Shown piece after piece: positions 24,364 through 32,043 of a stretch of 35,502 nucleotides of DNA. The position numbers and the translations under genes are program-made. Below the pieces are notes generated by a model, which saw only the letters and a program-made list of their open reading frames with translations, was not told the DNA's origin and did not search any database. Position 1 is the stretch's first letter. Every line of letters begins with the position of its first letter. Location of the stretch: the NCBI GenBank assembly GCA_018366495.1, contig JAGZHZ010000024.1, positions 1-35,502 on the forward strand. Direction: 5' to 3'. The DNA comes from Clostridiales bacterium. GTDB lineage: Bacteria > Bacillota > Clostridia > Lachnospirales > Lachnospiraceae.

Positions 24364-25165
24364 AAAAAAGCAAAAAAATCTGCCTATGATCGGTGGAATT
24401 TTAATTATATCTTTCTTCCTGTTCATCGCTGTATTTGCAGAACAGATTGCGCCATATGATCCGACAGATATGATGCAGGGATATCTTCCACCAAGCAAGG
24501 AACATATTCTTGGCACAAATGATTTGGGACAGGATATTTTCAGTGAGATGATTTATGGAACAAGGGTATCTTTATATATTGGTATTTTTGCAGCATTTGT
24601 TGTGACGGGAATAGGAACGGTTATGGCAATGATTTCGGGATATTTTGGAGGAATAGCAGATAAGATAATCACAGCTGTGACAAATATTGCAATGGCAGTT
24701 CCGTCCCTGCCCCTTACCGTATTGCTGGTAGCATATTTAAAACCGGGAAAAGCCAGTCTGATTATCGCAATCAGCATCACAGCGTGGACGGGAACGGCAA
24801 GAATTTTGCGTTCTCGCGTGCAGCAGCTATGTGAAATGCCATTTATTAAAATTGAAAAGACAATGGGAGTTCATCCCATCATCATTTTGTGGAAACATCT
24901 GTTGCCAAACATGAAAGACCTTATATTTACGAGAGGAGCCCTGGCCGTTTCCAGTGCCATGATGACAGAATCCAGTCTGAGTTTTTTGGGATTGGGTACA
25001 TATGGAGAAAAAAGCTGGGGAAATGTATTACACTATGCATTTTTTAGAAATAGTATTATGAAACAGCAGGTGTGGTGGTATATTCCTCCGATTATCTGCA
25101 TTTCCATCGCTGTATTAGGATTTATGCTGATTGGATATTATGGACAGCAGAAAAAAGAGGGGTAG
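24356..25165 (+). CDS. ABC importer permease, DppC/NikC type
   Basis: The second transmembrane subunit, forming a heterodimer with the DppB-type protein. A first helix at about residues 9-27 is followed by YDPTDMMQGYLPPSKEHILGTNDLGQDIFSEMIYGTRVSL, the hallmark N-terminal loop of DppC/OppC. Further helices follow, with a coupling loop near residue 168 (IKIEKTMGVHPIIILWKHLLPN). Near the end are MTESSLSFLGLG and SWGNVLHYA. At 269 residues it is on the short side of normal. The ATG overlaps the preceding stop region by 8 bp. Confidence 0.92.
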   Translation: MNKKKQKNLPMIGGILIISFFLFIAVFAEQIAPYDPTDMMQGYLPPSKEHILGTNDLGQDIFSEMIYGTRVSLYIGIFAAFVVTGIGTVMAMISGYFGGIADKIITAVTNIAMAVPSLPLTVLLVAYLKPGKASLIIAISITAWTGTARILRSRVQQLCEMPFIKIEKTMGVHPIIILWKHLLPNMKDLIFTRGALAVSSAMMTESSLSFLGLGTYGEKSWGNVLHYAFFRNSIMKQQVWWYIPPIICISIAVLGFMLIGYYGQQKKEG

Positions 25166-25174
25166 AAAATAGTA

Positions 25175-26101
25175 ATGTTAGAGATAAAAGATATTTCTGT
25201 ACAATTTGCTTCAAACCATTCTGTTCAGGCAGTGGAAAATGTGAATCTTTGCGCAAAAGAAAAAGAAAAAGTAGTAATCGTAGGCGAAACAGGAAGCGGA
25301 AAAAGTATTTTGCTTCTGGCAATTTTAGGACTCTTGCCACAAAATGCGATTGTGACAGGAGAAGTACTGTTTGAGGGAAAAAATCTTTTGAAGTTAAAAA
25401 GGAAGGAATGGGATGAAATACGCGGAAAGAAGATTTCTTATGTTCCTCAGGGAAGCGGAAATGGAATGAATCCTCTTCTGAACGTTGGATTTCAAGTAGG
25501 TGAACCGCTTCTGGAACATCGAAAGACTACAAAAAAGAAAGCATTTCAAAAAAGCATTGAGCTGTTAAAGAAATTCCACATAGGAAATGAGGAGATTATG
25601 GCTAAACAATATCCTCATACATATAGCGGAGGAATGCGTCAAAGAGCTATGATTGCAATGGGAATTTCAGCAGGAGCGCAGATCATTTTGGCAGATGAAC
25701 CTACGAAAGGTTTAGACGAAAAACGGGTTGCAATGGTTGCAGAAAGCTTTCAAATGCTGGAGGACGAGACGATTTTATGTGTGACACATGATTTAAATTT
25801 TGCTAAAAAGATTGCTCAGTCGATCAGTGTCATGTACGCTGCAAATCAGGTAGAGTATGCAGCAGCAGAAGAGATTTTAAATCATCCGCTTCATCCGTAT
25901 ACTCAAGATATGATTGCAGCAATGCCAGAGAATGGATTAAAGGTAAGCAAAGGATTTGCGATAGCGCATGAACAATATGGACTGGGAGGATGCCGCTATG
26001 CTCCAAGATGCAGAATGTGCAAAGAACGTTGTATAATACAACAACCTCCAATGATAAACTGTAAAGGACATAAAGTGAGGTGTTGGAATTATGTTGATTA
26101 A
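25175..26101 (+). CDS. ABC importer ATPase, DppD/NikD type
   Basis: The first nucleotide-binding subunit. Walker A is GETGSGKS near residue 38, the Q-loop lies in SYVPQGSGNGMNP, the signature is TYSGGMRQRAM near 150, Walker B is IILADEPTKGLD near 170 and the H-loop is CVTHD. The C-terminal oligopeptide-transporter extension (residues about 240-308) contains a cysteine cluster (CRYAPRCRMCKERC..C..C) typical of DppD/OppD, in which related proteins bind an Fe-S cluster. All catalytic motifs look intact. ATG 25175 follows AGAGGGG. Its end overlaps the next ATPase by 11 bp. Confidence 0.93.
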   Translation: MLEIKDISVQFASNHSVQAVENVNLCAKEKEKVVIVGETGSGKSILLLAILGLLPQNAIVTGEVLFEGKNLLKLKRKEWDEIRGKKISYVPQGSGNGMNPLLNVGFQVGEPLLEHRKTTKKKAFQKSIELLKKFHIGNEEIMAKQYPHTYSGGMRQRAMIAMGISAGAQIILADEPTKGLDEKRVAMVAESFQMLEDETILCVTHDLNFAKKIAQSISVMYAANQVEYAAAEEILNHPLHPYTQDMIAAMPENGLKVSKGFAIAHEQYGLGGCRYAPRCRMCKERCIIQQPPMINCKGHKVRCWNYVD

Positions 26102-26759
26102 GGCGGATCATATCACAAAAAAATATAAAAGCAGAACAGGAGATAAGAAGCCGTTTTATGCCTTGAAAAGTGTATCTCTTGAAATCGGTCAGGGACAAAC
26201 GATCGGTCTTTTGGGTGAAAGTGGAAGTGGAAAATCAACTTTGGGGCAGATTGTAGCAGGGCTTACACAAGCTGATGGTGGTGAAATATACTATCATGAT
26301 AAAAAAGTAATTTTTCCGCTCAAAGGAGAGCAGAGAAAAAAGATCCAAATTTTATTTCAGCATCCGGAAGTCTCTTTTAACCCAATGCTTCCTTTGAAAA
26401 AAAGTATGGAAGAGCCATATCATGTCTGTAAAAAAGAATGTTCCAGGCAAATATTAATCGAAGATATAGAGAAGTTTGGATTGCATGAAGAGCATTTAGA
26501 AAGAAGACCTATGGAATTAAGCGGTGGAGAATTGCAGCGCGCGGCATTAGCTAGAATTTTAGTTATGGAGCCAGAAATAATTGTATTGGACGAACCGACA
26601 AGTATGCTGGATGTAATTACTCAGGCTCAGATTATACAATTTTTAAAAAAATATCAGCAGCAATATAACACATCGTATCTTTTTATTACACATGACAAAA
26701 TTCTGGCGCGGCAGATCTGTGATCAGATTTATGAAATTTATGCAGGAAAAATGATTTAA
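26091..26759 (+). CDS. ABC importer ATPase, DppF/NikE type
   Basis: The second nucleotide-binding subunit. Walker A is GESGSGKST near residue 43, the Q-loop is LFQHPEVSFNP, the signature is ELSGGELQRAALAR near 143, Walker B is IIVLDEPTSMLD and the switch histidine is in FITHD. At 222 residues it lacks the C-terminal oligo_HPY extension of many DppF proteins, as in NikE-like and minimal versions. It overlaps the previous gene by 11 bp and is the last gene of the riboswitch operon, closed by the terminator at 26765-26811. Confidence 0.92.
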   Translation: MLIKADHITKKYKSRTGDKKPFYALKSVSLEIGQGQTIGLLGESGSGKSTLGQIVAGLTQADGGEIYYHDKKVIFPLKGEQRKKIQILFQHPEVSFNPMLPLKKSMEEPYHVCKKECSRQILIEDIEKFGLHEEHLERRPMELSGGELQRAALARILVMEPEIIVLDEPTSMLDVITQAQIIQFLKKYQQQYNTSYLFITHDKILARQICDQIYEIYAGKMI

Positions 26760-26764
26760 AAAAT

Positions 26765-26811
26765 AAAAAGAAGTACCATTTCGCAAAAAAAGCGAATGGT
26801 ACTTCTTTTTT
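26765..26811. terminator. Bidirectional terminator between the ABC operon and ssrA
   Basis: A near-perfect stem: AAAAAGAAGTACCATTTCGC (26765-26784) with GCGAATGGTACTTCTTTTT (26792-26810), one bulged T. A run on the left and T run on the right let it stop transcription from both directions. It serves the + strand importer and the - strand tmRNA. Confidence 0.92.
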
Positions 26812-26812
26812 A

Positions 26813-27157
26813 TGGAGCTGAGGGGAATCGAACCCCTGTCCGAAAGCCTATTCATTGCGGTATCTCCCATCACAGTCATTATTTTGACATTCCCTCTGTC
26901 GGACGTCTAATGACAAACTTCCGATTTTAGTAGCTTCATGCAGTCTTTTATCCCCGCAAAGCTTAGGGGATAAAGTGCCTCACATCTTTGATGCCGGTGA
27001 CTTAAGCTGTGAGTGACCTAAGGCCGACAGCAGCCATTAGGCTGCGAACGCTAATTCTTCGTCTGCGTTTATATTTAAGTTTCCGGTTTACTATGCGGTC
27101 CCGGCCCGCAGATGGCTGCCTCAACTGCAAAACCCCCGTCGAAACCAGTACAACCCC
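26813..27157 (-). ncRNA. ssrA: Transfer-messenger RNA (tmRNA)
   Basis: Rescues ribosomes stalled on broken mRNAs and tags the product for proteolysis. On the - strand the 5' end GGGGTTG (from 27157) pairs with CAGCTCC near the 3' end to form the 7-bp acceptor stem. The T-arm is GGGGTTCGATTCCCC (near 26824-26840). The tag reading frame, 27066-27037 on the - strand, reads GCA GAC GAA GAA TTA GCG TTC GCA GCC TAA: ADEELAFAA then stop. The 3' CCA is not encoded, so it must be added after transcription. About 345 nt, normal length. Its partner smpB and rnr are 6 kb away. Confidence 0.95.
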
Positions 27158-27192
27158 GAAAAGGTGTAGTATGGTTTGCAGACTATTTTTAT

Positions 27193-27221
27193 AGTATAAT
27201 CAAAAAAGAATAAGAAGTCAA
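27193..27221 (-). promoter_or_regulatory. Sigma-A promoter of ssrA
   Basis: On the - strand: TTGACT (27221-27216), 17-base spacer, TATACT (27198-27193). The start near 27186 leaves a precursor leader of about 29 bases, to be trimmed to 27157, presumably by RNase P. Confidence 0.85.
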
Positions 27222-27271
27222 GGGTCAGAGCAAAAAAGATGAAAAAAATAGATGGAAATAGATGGAAGACT

Positions 27272-27300
27272 TTACAAAATTTCGTATATTAAAGTATAAT
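27272..27300 (+). promoter_or_regulatory. Sigma-A promoter of maf
   Basis: TTACAA (27272-27277), 17-base spacer, TATAAT (27295-27300). Start near 27307, 67 bases before the maf ATG. It is divergent from the ssrA promoter, with about 50 bases between the two -35 elements. Confidence 0.7.
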
Positions 27301-27373
27301 GACGTCATATAAAAACGACTGAAGAAAAAACAGAACAACAAGATCTGATAGCAGATGCAATACAGGAGGAAAA

Positions 27374-27973
27374 ATGAAAAAAATTATTTTAGCTTCAGGT
27401 TCACCCAGAAGAAAAGAACTGATGACGCAGGCTCAGATTCCATTTGAGATCAAGGTCAGTCAGTGTGAAGAAAAAATCACAAAGGAAAGACCAGATGAGG
27501 TTGTGTTGGAATTGTCATTACAAAAAGCAGAAGCAGTCGCCTGGGAAACAGCAGGGGAAGCGATTGTGATAGGGGCAGATACGGTTGTGGCATTAGACGG
27601 AAAGATTATGGGAAAACCGCGTGGCAGAGAAGAGGCATTTGACATGATAAAAAGCCTGCAGGGAAAAGTGCATCAAGTTTGGACCGGGGTATCACTTTTA
27701 GAATGTAAAGATGGGAAAATACAGACAAGACAATGTTTTGCACAGAAAACCGATGTGGAAGTATATCCGATGGAAGAGGAAGAAATCTGGGAATATATTG
27801 AAACAAACGATGGGAATAATCCGAGTGAAAAAGAATGGAAAGACAAGGCAGGCGGTTATGGGATACAATCTGTTTTCGGAGCAAAATATATAAAAAAGAT
27901 CAATGGAGACTATTATAATGTGGTCGGACTGCCGATTGCCAGACTGTATCAAAATTTAAAGGAAAAGATATGA
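27374..27973 (+). CDS. maf: Maf-family nucleoside triphosphate pyrophosphatase
   Basis: Hydrolyses dTTP/UTP or modified nucleotides to the monophosphate, a house-cleaning role also linked to septum formation. Typical motifs: ILASGSPRRKELM at the start, IGADTVVALDGKIMGKPR near residue 65, VHQVWTGVSLL near 100 and DKAGGYGIQSVFGAKYIKKINGDYYNVVGLPI near 162. A short charged insertion (roughly NDGNNPSEKEWK) sits before the DKAGGYG motif and is absent from the shortest Maf proteins. At 199 residues it is normal. ATG 27374 follows AGGAGG. Confidence 0.95.
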   Translation: MKKIILASGSPRRKELMTQAQIPFEIKVSQCEEKITKERPDEVVLELSLQKAEAVAWETAGEAIVIGADTVVALDGKIMGKPRGREEAFDMIKSLQGKVHQVWTGVSLLECKDGKIQTRQCFAQKTDVEVYPMEEEEIWEYIETNDGNNPSEKEWKDKAGGYGIQSVFGAKYIKKINGDYYNVVGLPIARLYQNLKEKI

Positions 27974-28049
27974 TGAAAAAAGTATTTGGAACCAGTCTGT
28001 GATTCCGTGAAGGAGAGCGGATTTTTTTGATAACAAATGAGGAGAGATG

Positions 28050-28058
28050 TGGTATAAT
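28050..28058 (+). promoter_or_regulatory. Extended -10 promoter before the PP2C gene
   Basis: TGGTATAAT (28050-28058) fits an extended -10 element (TG-N-TATAAT). A TTGATA lies 20 bases upstream (28027-28032), too far for an ideal -35. The leader to ATG 28122 is about 57 bases. A weak GC-poor hairpin before it (28003-28025) could be the maf terminator. Confidence 0.55.
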
Positions 28059-28121
28059 AAATAAAATGAGAGAATCTTTGCATCAAGTCATGGAAAAGAA
28101 AGAAAAGTATGGGAGAATTGT

Positions 28122-28847
28122 ATGATTACATATGCAATGTTCAGCAGACAAGGGAAAAGAGAAAACAATGAAGACTGTATCCGTATGAAAGAAAAAAAGG
28201 GAGCAAGTGTATTTTTACTGGCTGATGGCTTGGGAGGCCATGGAGCCGGAGAGGTTGCGTCACAGATGACAGTAGAATATGGAGCTGGACTGTTTGAACA
28301 AATGGAAGTTTATGATCGATATTTGCCTGATTTGTTTGAAAATTCGCAGAGACGTTTGCTTGACAGACAAAGACTGTATCACGCTTCTGAACAGATGAAG
28401 ACAACGTTGGTGGCTCTTTTGATTGACGGAGAAAAAGCTTCCTGGGCACATATCGGAGATTCAAGACTGTATTTTTTTGAAAATGGTTTTTTAAAAAAAC
28501 GCACTGCAGATCACAGTGTTCCGCAAATGCTTGTAAAAAGCGGAGAGATCTCGGAAGAGGAAATTCGAACGCATCCGGATCGCAACCGACTTTTGAGAGT
28601 GATTGGAAGCGAATGGACAGAAGATTCATACGATTTGTCGAGCGTGATACAGTTGAAAACGGGAATGTCATTTTTAATGTGCAGCGACGGATTCTGGGAA
28701 TACATCACGGAGGAGTGGATGGAGAATACGCTTCAGAATGCAAAGAGTGCGGCACACTGGCTAAATACAATGGAAAAAATTATTCTGCAGAATGGGCGGA
28801 ATAAATATATGGATAATTATTCAGCAATAGGAGTATGGATTCGATGA
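28122..28847 (+). CDS. PP2C-type serine/threonine protein phosphatase
   Basis: A metal-dependent phosphatase of the PrpC/Stp class that removes phosphate from Ser/Thr residues. The metal ligands look intact: NED near residue 15, LADGLGGHGAGEVAS near 34, CSDGFWEYI near 187 and the final DNYSAIGVW near 231. AHIGDSRLYFF and TADHSVPQMLVKSGEI also match the family. At 241 residues it is a minimal PP2C domain with no membrane segment. It is followed closely by a kinase-like gene and an FHA gene, the usual partners. Its start ATG 28122 follows GGGAGA. Confidence 0.92.
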   Translation: MITYAMFSRQGKRENNEDCIRMKEKKGASVFLLADGLGGHGAGEVASQMTVEYGAGLFEQMEVYDRYLPDLFENSQRRLLDRQRLYHASEQMKTTLVALLIDGEKASWAHIGDSRLYFFENGFLKKRTADHSVPQMLVKSGEISEEEIRTHPDRNRLLRVIGSEWTEDSYDLSSVIQLKTGMSFLMCSDGFWEYITEEWMENTLQNAKSAAHWLNTMEKIILQNGRNKYMDNYSAIGVWIR

Positions 28848-28893
28848 TGGATACGATATGGTGGAAAGACAGAGAAAAGGGGAGATGAGACGA

Positions 28894-29955
28894 ATGATAA
28901 AATGTATGGGCTGTATGAGAGAATATTCTGCACAGGCTCGTGAGTGTCCTTACTGTGGATATTCTAAAACAGCAGATCATGTCAACAGATTTAGTCATAG
29001 ACCAGGCACAGCTTTATCTGAACGCTACATTATCGGAAAGGCTTTCCATCAAGATCCAGTTGGAATCAGTTATATAGGATGGGATAATCTGATTGAAAAA
29101 AAAGCAGTGATCAAAGAATATTTTCCAGAACAGATTGCATTTCGGATTGATGGAAGAGAGGTAGCAAGCGATCCCAAATGGGAAAAATTATATGAATCTG
29201 GAAAAAGAGCATTTTTTCAGGAAATTGAAAACTGGAGCCATATTGATGAAATTGATGGAATTGGAAGAGTATATGACCATATGATGCAGTATGGGACAGT
29301 GTATTATGTCAGAGAATATATAAATGGAGAGACGATAGGAGAGATTCTGGAACAGGAAAATCCTCTTTTATTCAGCCAGGCCAGAAGATGGATGAAGCAG
29401 ATCATGCAGATTTTGATTCAGCTTCAGCAAAAGGGACTTTCGCATGGAAATCTGTCAGTTGATAATATCGTAGTGACAGAAGATCAGATAAAATTAGTCA
29501 ACTTTGGCGTCCGTGTCAATGAAAATAAAGCAAGAGGCAGACTGTTTGAAGGAAGCGAATATATTCCAGAAGAATTATATGAAGATACCATATTATTCTG
29601 GCAAAAAGCAGACGTGTATGCGGCGGCAGCCATTTTTTACAGGATGATCACAGGACAGATGCCATATCCTTATGCACACAGAAAAAAAAATGAGCGAATC
29701 AAATCTCCGTTTGAACTTGGAATCTGGGCGCAGCCTGATACAGAAAAAGGATTGATGAGTATCTTAAACAGCGATCCTAAAAAGAAAGAGATTACTTTGA
29801 GGAAGATGGAACAGATTCTTTGGCAGACAAATCCGGAAATGAGGGATGGAAAAAGAAAGGAAGATAAGAGTAAGAAATATTTTTTACCGCTTCTGGTCGG
29901 AATTGAAAGTGTAATTGCTGTAGTACTGGCAATTGTTCTGATTTTATTGTGGTGA
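28894..29955 (+). CDS. Zinc-ribbon serine/threonine kinase-like membrane protein, predicted pseudokinase
   Basis: A kinase fold anchored by a C-terminal helix (residues about 329-353). An N-terminal zinc ribbon uses Cys4, Cys7, Cys18 and Cys21. The kinase part begins YIIGKAFHQDPVGISYIGWD, a loop without the normal glycine pattern. Lys74 (AVIKEYF) is kept, but the catalytic loop reads HGN at 184-186 where HRD is expected and the metal loop reads NFG at 203-205 instead of DFG. Both catalytic aspartates are therefore asparagine, so it is probably inactive or weak and may act as a sensor or scaffold. I chose ATG 28894 because AAGGGGA precedes it and the ribbon then starts at residue 4; an ATG at 28858 is in frame. 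Confidence 0.87.
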   Translation: MIKCMGCMREYSAQARECPYCGYSKTADHVNRFSHRPGTALSERYIIGKAFHQDPVGISYIGWDNLIEKKAVIKEYFPEQIAFRIDGREVASDPKWEKLYESGKRAFFQEIENWSHIDEIDGIGRVYDHMMQYGTVYYVREYINGETIGEILEQENPLLFSQARRWMKQIMQILIQLQQKGLSHGNLSVDNIVVTEDQIKLVNFGVRVNENKARGRLFEGSEYIPEELYEDTILFWQKADVYAAAAIFYRMITGQMPYPYAHRKKNERIKSPFELGIWAQPDTEKGLMSILNSDPKKKEITLRKMEQILWQTNPEMRDGKRKEDKSKKYFLPLLVGIESVIAVVLAIVLILLW

Positions 29956-29982
29956 AAATAAAAGAGAGGAGATCAAATAAGA

Positions 29983-30924
29983 ATGAAAAAAAGTAGTAAG
30001 AGACAGTTGACATATCAGATTGTGTTGATCTTTTGCTTTTTTCTGGGGGCAGGATGTATATTTTTCCCATTTGTAGATATTTCCATTCCGGCGATTGGAG
30101 TATCTTATCAAAAATCGGGACTGCATATCATTGAATGTCTTTTTAAGGGGGATAATGATATAAGATTTTTACTGTCAATGACAGAAAATTCGGACTATTA
30201 TGCAATGCTGTGTCGGATTTTTCAAGGATTACTGATCGGTATGGTTGCAGTTGAAATCGGATCTGCCATTTTTATTTCAGCTGTATCCAACAGAAAATTA
30301 AAAAAGACAGCGATATTCTGCTGTGGGCTACAGCTGGCAATAGACATTGCAATTCTCAGCGTCTTAGGAATATTTTTGAATGGATTTCCGGATACGGTGA
30401 TCTCAAATTTAGTTTCCGTATCTGTAAATAAAAAAATAGAGTATGGAGTGTGGGCGAATTTTGGCGTCCATATTGTAGCACTGATATTTGCGTTTGTTCC
30501 AATGGTGAATAAAACGTTATTTATAGATGGAGATTCATCGGAAAAACAAAAAGGGGAGAAAGAAAGAAAAAAAGAAAAAAGATATAAAAAAGAGCAGGGG
30601 AAAGGTACTCATGCAGCAGGGGAAATGATCGGAGAATCTGGAGAGTATGCCTCGGCAAAAATCTCTTTTAAAAATACTTCAGAGGTTATTATCGGAAGAG
30701 ATCCTGAACTTTGCAACGTACGGCTGGAATCTTTGGATGTTGGACCTGTACATTGTGTAGTGAGGTTTAATCGGCAGACAGGCAAATTTTTTGTCATGGA
30801 TTATTCAAAAAGCGGAGTGTATCTAAATGAAAAGGTTCGGCTCCCGAAAGAAAAATGGAGCAATGTGGGCACGAATGCTACACTTCGGATTGGAGATACC
30901 GATAATATTTTCAGGCTGCGTTAA
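29983..30924 (+). CDS. Four-helix membrane protein with a C-terminal FHA domain
   Basis: Residues about 1-180 contain four membrane helices (near 9-32, 76-100, 108-130 and 148-172). A Lys/Glu-rich linker (about 186-215) leads to an FHA domain (about 227-313), which normally binds phosphothreonine. The FHA core shows IIGRDPELCNVRL, HCVVRF, VMDYSKSGVYLNEK and LRIGDTDNIFRLR. The usual S-x-x-H phosphate-binding serine appears as Gly (VGPVH), so binding may be altered. The domain would face the cytosol. It follows the pseudokinase by 27 bp and is likely a phosphoreader for the same pathway. Confidence 0.85.
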   Translation: MKKSSKRQLTYQIVLIFCFFLGAGCIFFPFVDISIPAIGVSYQKSGLHIIECLFKGDNDIRFLLSMTENSDYYAMLCRIFQGLLIGMVAVEIGSAIFISAVSNRKLKKTAIFCCGLQLAIDIAILSVLGIFLNGFPDTVISNLVSVSVNKKIEYGVWANFGVHIVALIFAFVPMVNKTLFIDGDSSEKQKGEKERKKEKRYKKEQGKGTHAAGEMIGESGEYASAKISFKNTSEVIIGRDPELCNVRLESLDVGPVHCVVRFNRQTGKFFVMDYSKSGVYLNEKVRLPKEKWSNVGTNATLRIGDTDNIFRLR

Positions 30925-30972
30925 AAGAGAACGAGAATCTTTGAGGACAAGTATTAAGAAAGAAGGAAGAGC

Positions 30973-32022
30973 ATGAAACATAAAAGATTACGGATACTTT
31001 CTCTGCTGCTGCTGATTTTGATTGCTGCAGAATCAGGAATGATTTTTCATAAGATATTAAAGAAAGAAGAAAGCGCAAATACGATTCCGACGATACAGGC
31101 AGAAGGAAGCCGACATCAGATAGATACAAAAGTGACTGCCCTAAAAGAGGCGACACCTGAAGAAGCGCATTCTGAGAAAGAGACAGAAAAAATAATTCCT
31201 CAGAGCAGTCAAACAGAAAAAAAACAGACCGAAAAAATAGAACAGAGTCAAATGACTCAGTTGATAGAGGAGAAAATCGCTGGATATGATGGAGTCTGGT
31301 CCGTGTATTTGAAAACAAAGGGAATGAAAACAGAGGAAGTCTGTGACATCTATTCAAAAGAACATGGACGTTCTATGAAATCTGCAAGTCTGATTAAATT
31401 GTTTGTGATGGAGACATTATATGACAGCGTTGCAAAAGGAACTGTGCAGGGAGAGACAATAGAAGGTCTTGTACAGCCAATGATTACTGTCAGCGATAAT
31501 ACAGCATGCAATACACTTGTCACAGATGTTCTTGGAAATGGAAATGCTGATGAAGGAATGGCGGCAGTGACGTGGTATGCGCAGCAAAATGGCTATGAAG
31601 ATACTTCCATGGGGCGGCTGATGTTATCCTATCAGACAGAGGGAGATAATTATACTTCAGCGAAGGACTGTGCGGCATTGCTGGAAAAAATATATGACGG
31701 AACGTGTGTGAATACTGCGGATTCTTCCAAAATGCTTTCTTTTTTGCAGAATCAGGAAAGAAAAAATAAAATTCCTTATGGTCTTCAGACGCGCCTGACA
31801 GGGGAACAGGAATGGACAGCAAACAAGACGGGAGAAATAGCAGAGGCAGAAGTTCCGGAAAAAGGAATGGTTGAGGGAGATGCAGCTATTGTTCACACTG
31901 TATTTGGAGACTATATTTTATGCATTTTGGTAAATGATATGGGCAGCAATGCTCAGACACAGGCAGAAATTCAGGAACTGTCAGGATGGATTTATGACTA
32001 TCTTGCGGCAAAAAACAGATGA
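30973..32022 (+). CDS. Membrane-anchored class A beta-lactamase-like serine hydrolase
   Basis: A 349-residue protein with one N-terminal signal-anchor helix (about residues 5-26), a Ser/Thr/Lys/Glu-rich stalk to about 95 and an extracellular penicillin-binding-fold domain. The three active-site motifs are S139-LIK142, S174-D-N176 and K285-T-G287. The RxExxLN omega-loop glutamate typical of true class A beta-lactamases is not seen; the region reads MGRLMLSYQTEGDNYTS. It is therefore more likely a peptidoglycan carboxypeptidase- or esterase-like enzyme than a resistance enzyme. It lies directly after the FHA gene (48 bp), linking signalling with the cell envelope. The start ATG 30973 follows GGAAGAG. 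Confidence 0.85.
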   Translation: MKHKRLRILSLLLLILIAAESGMIFHKILKKEESANTIPTIQAEGSRHQIDTKVTALKEATPEEAHSEKETEKIIPQSSQTEKKQTEKIEQSQMTQLIEEKIAGYDGVWSVYLKTKGMKTEEVCDIYSKEHGRSMKSASLIKLFVMETLYDSVAKGTVQGETIEGLVQPMITVSDNTACNTLVTDVLGNGNADEGMAAVTWYAQQNGYEDTSMGRLMLSYQTEGDNYTSAKDCAALLEKIYDGTCVNTADSSKMLSFLQNQERKNKIPYGLQTRLTGEQEWTANKTGEIAEAEVPEKGMVEGDAAIVHTVFGDYILCILVNDMGSNAQTQAEIQELSGWIYDYLAAKNR

Positions 32023-32043
32023 AAAAAGGAGAATAATAAAAAG

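Noticed and set aside
27009..27194. Open frame on the + strand across the 5' half of ssrA
   Set aside because: Lies wholly opposite the conserved tmRNA and its promoter.
30973..32022. Antibiotic-resistance beta-lactamase
   Set aside because: No omega-loop glutamate motif, and the operon context is signalling; called a serine hydrolase-like protein instead.
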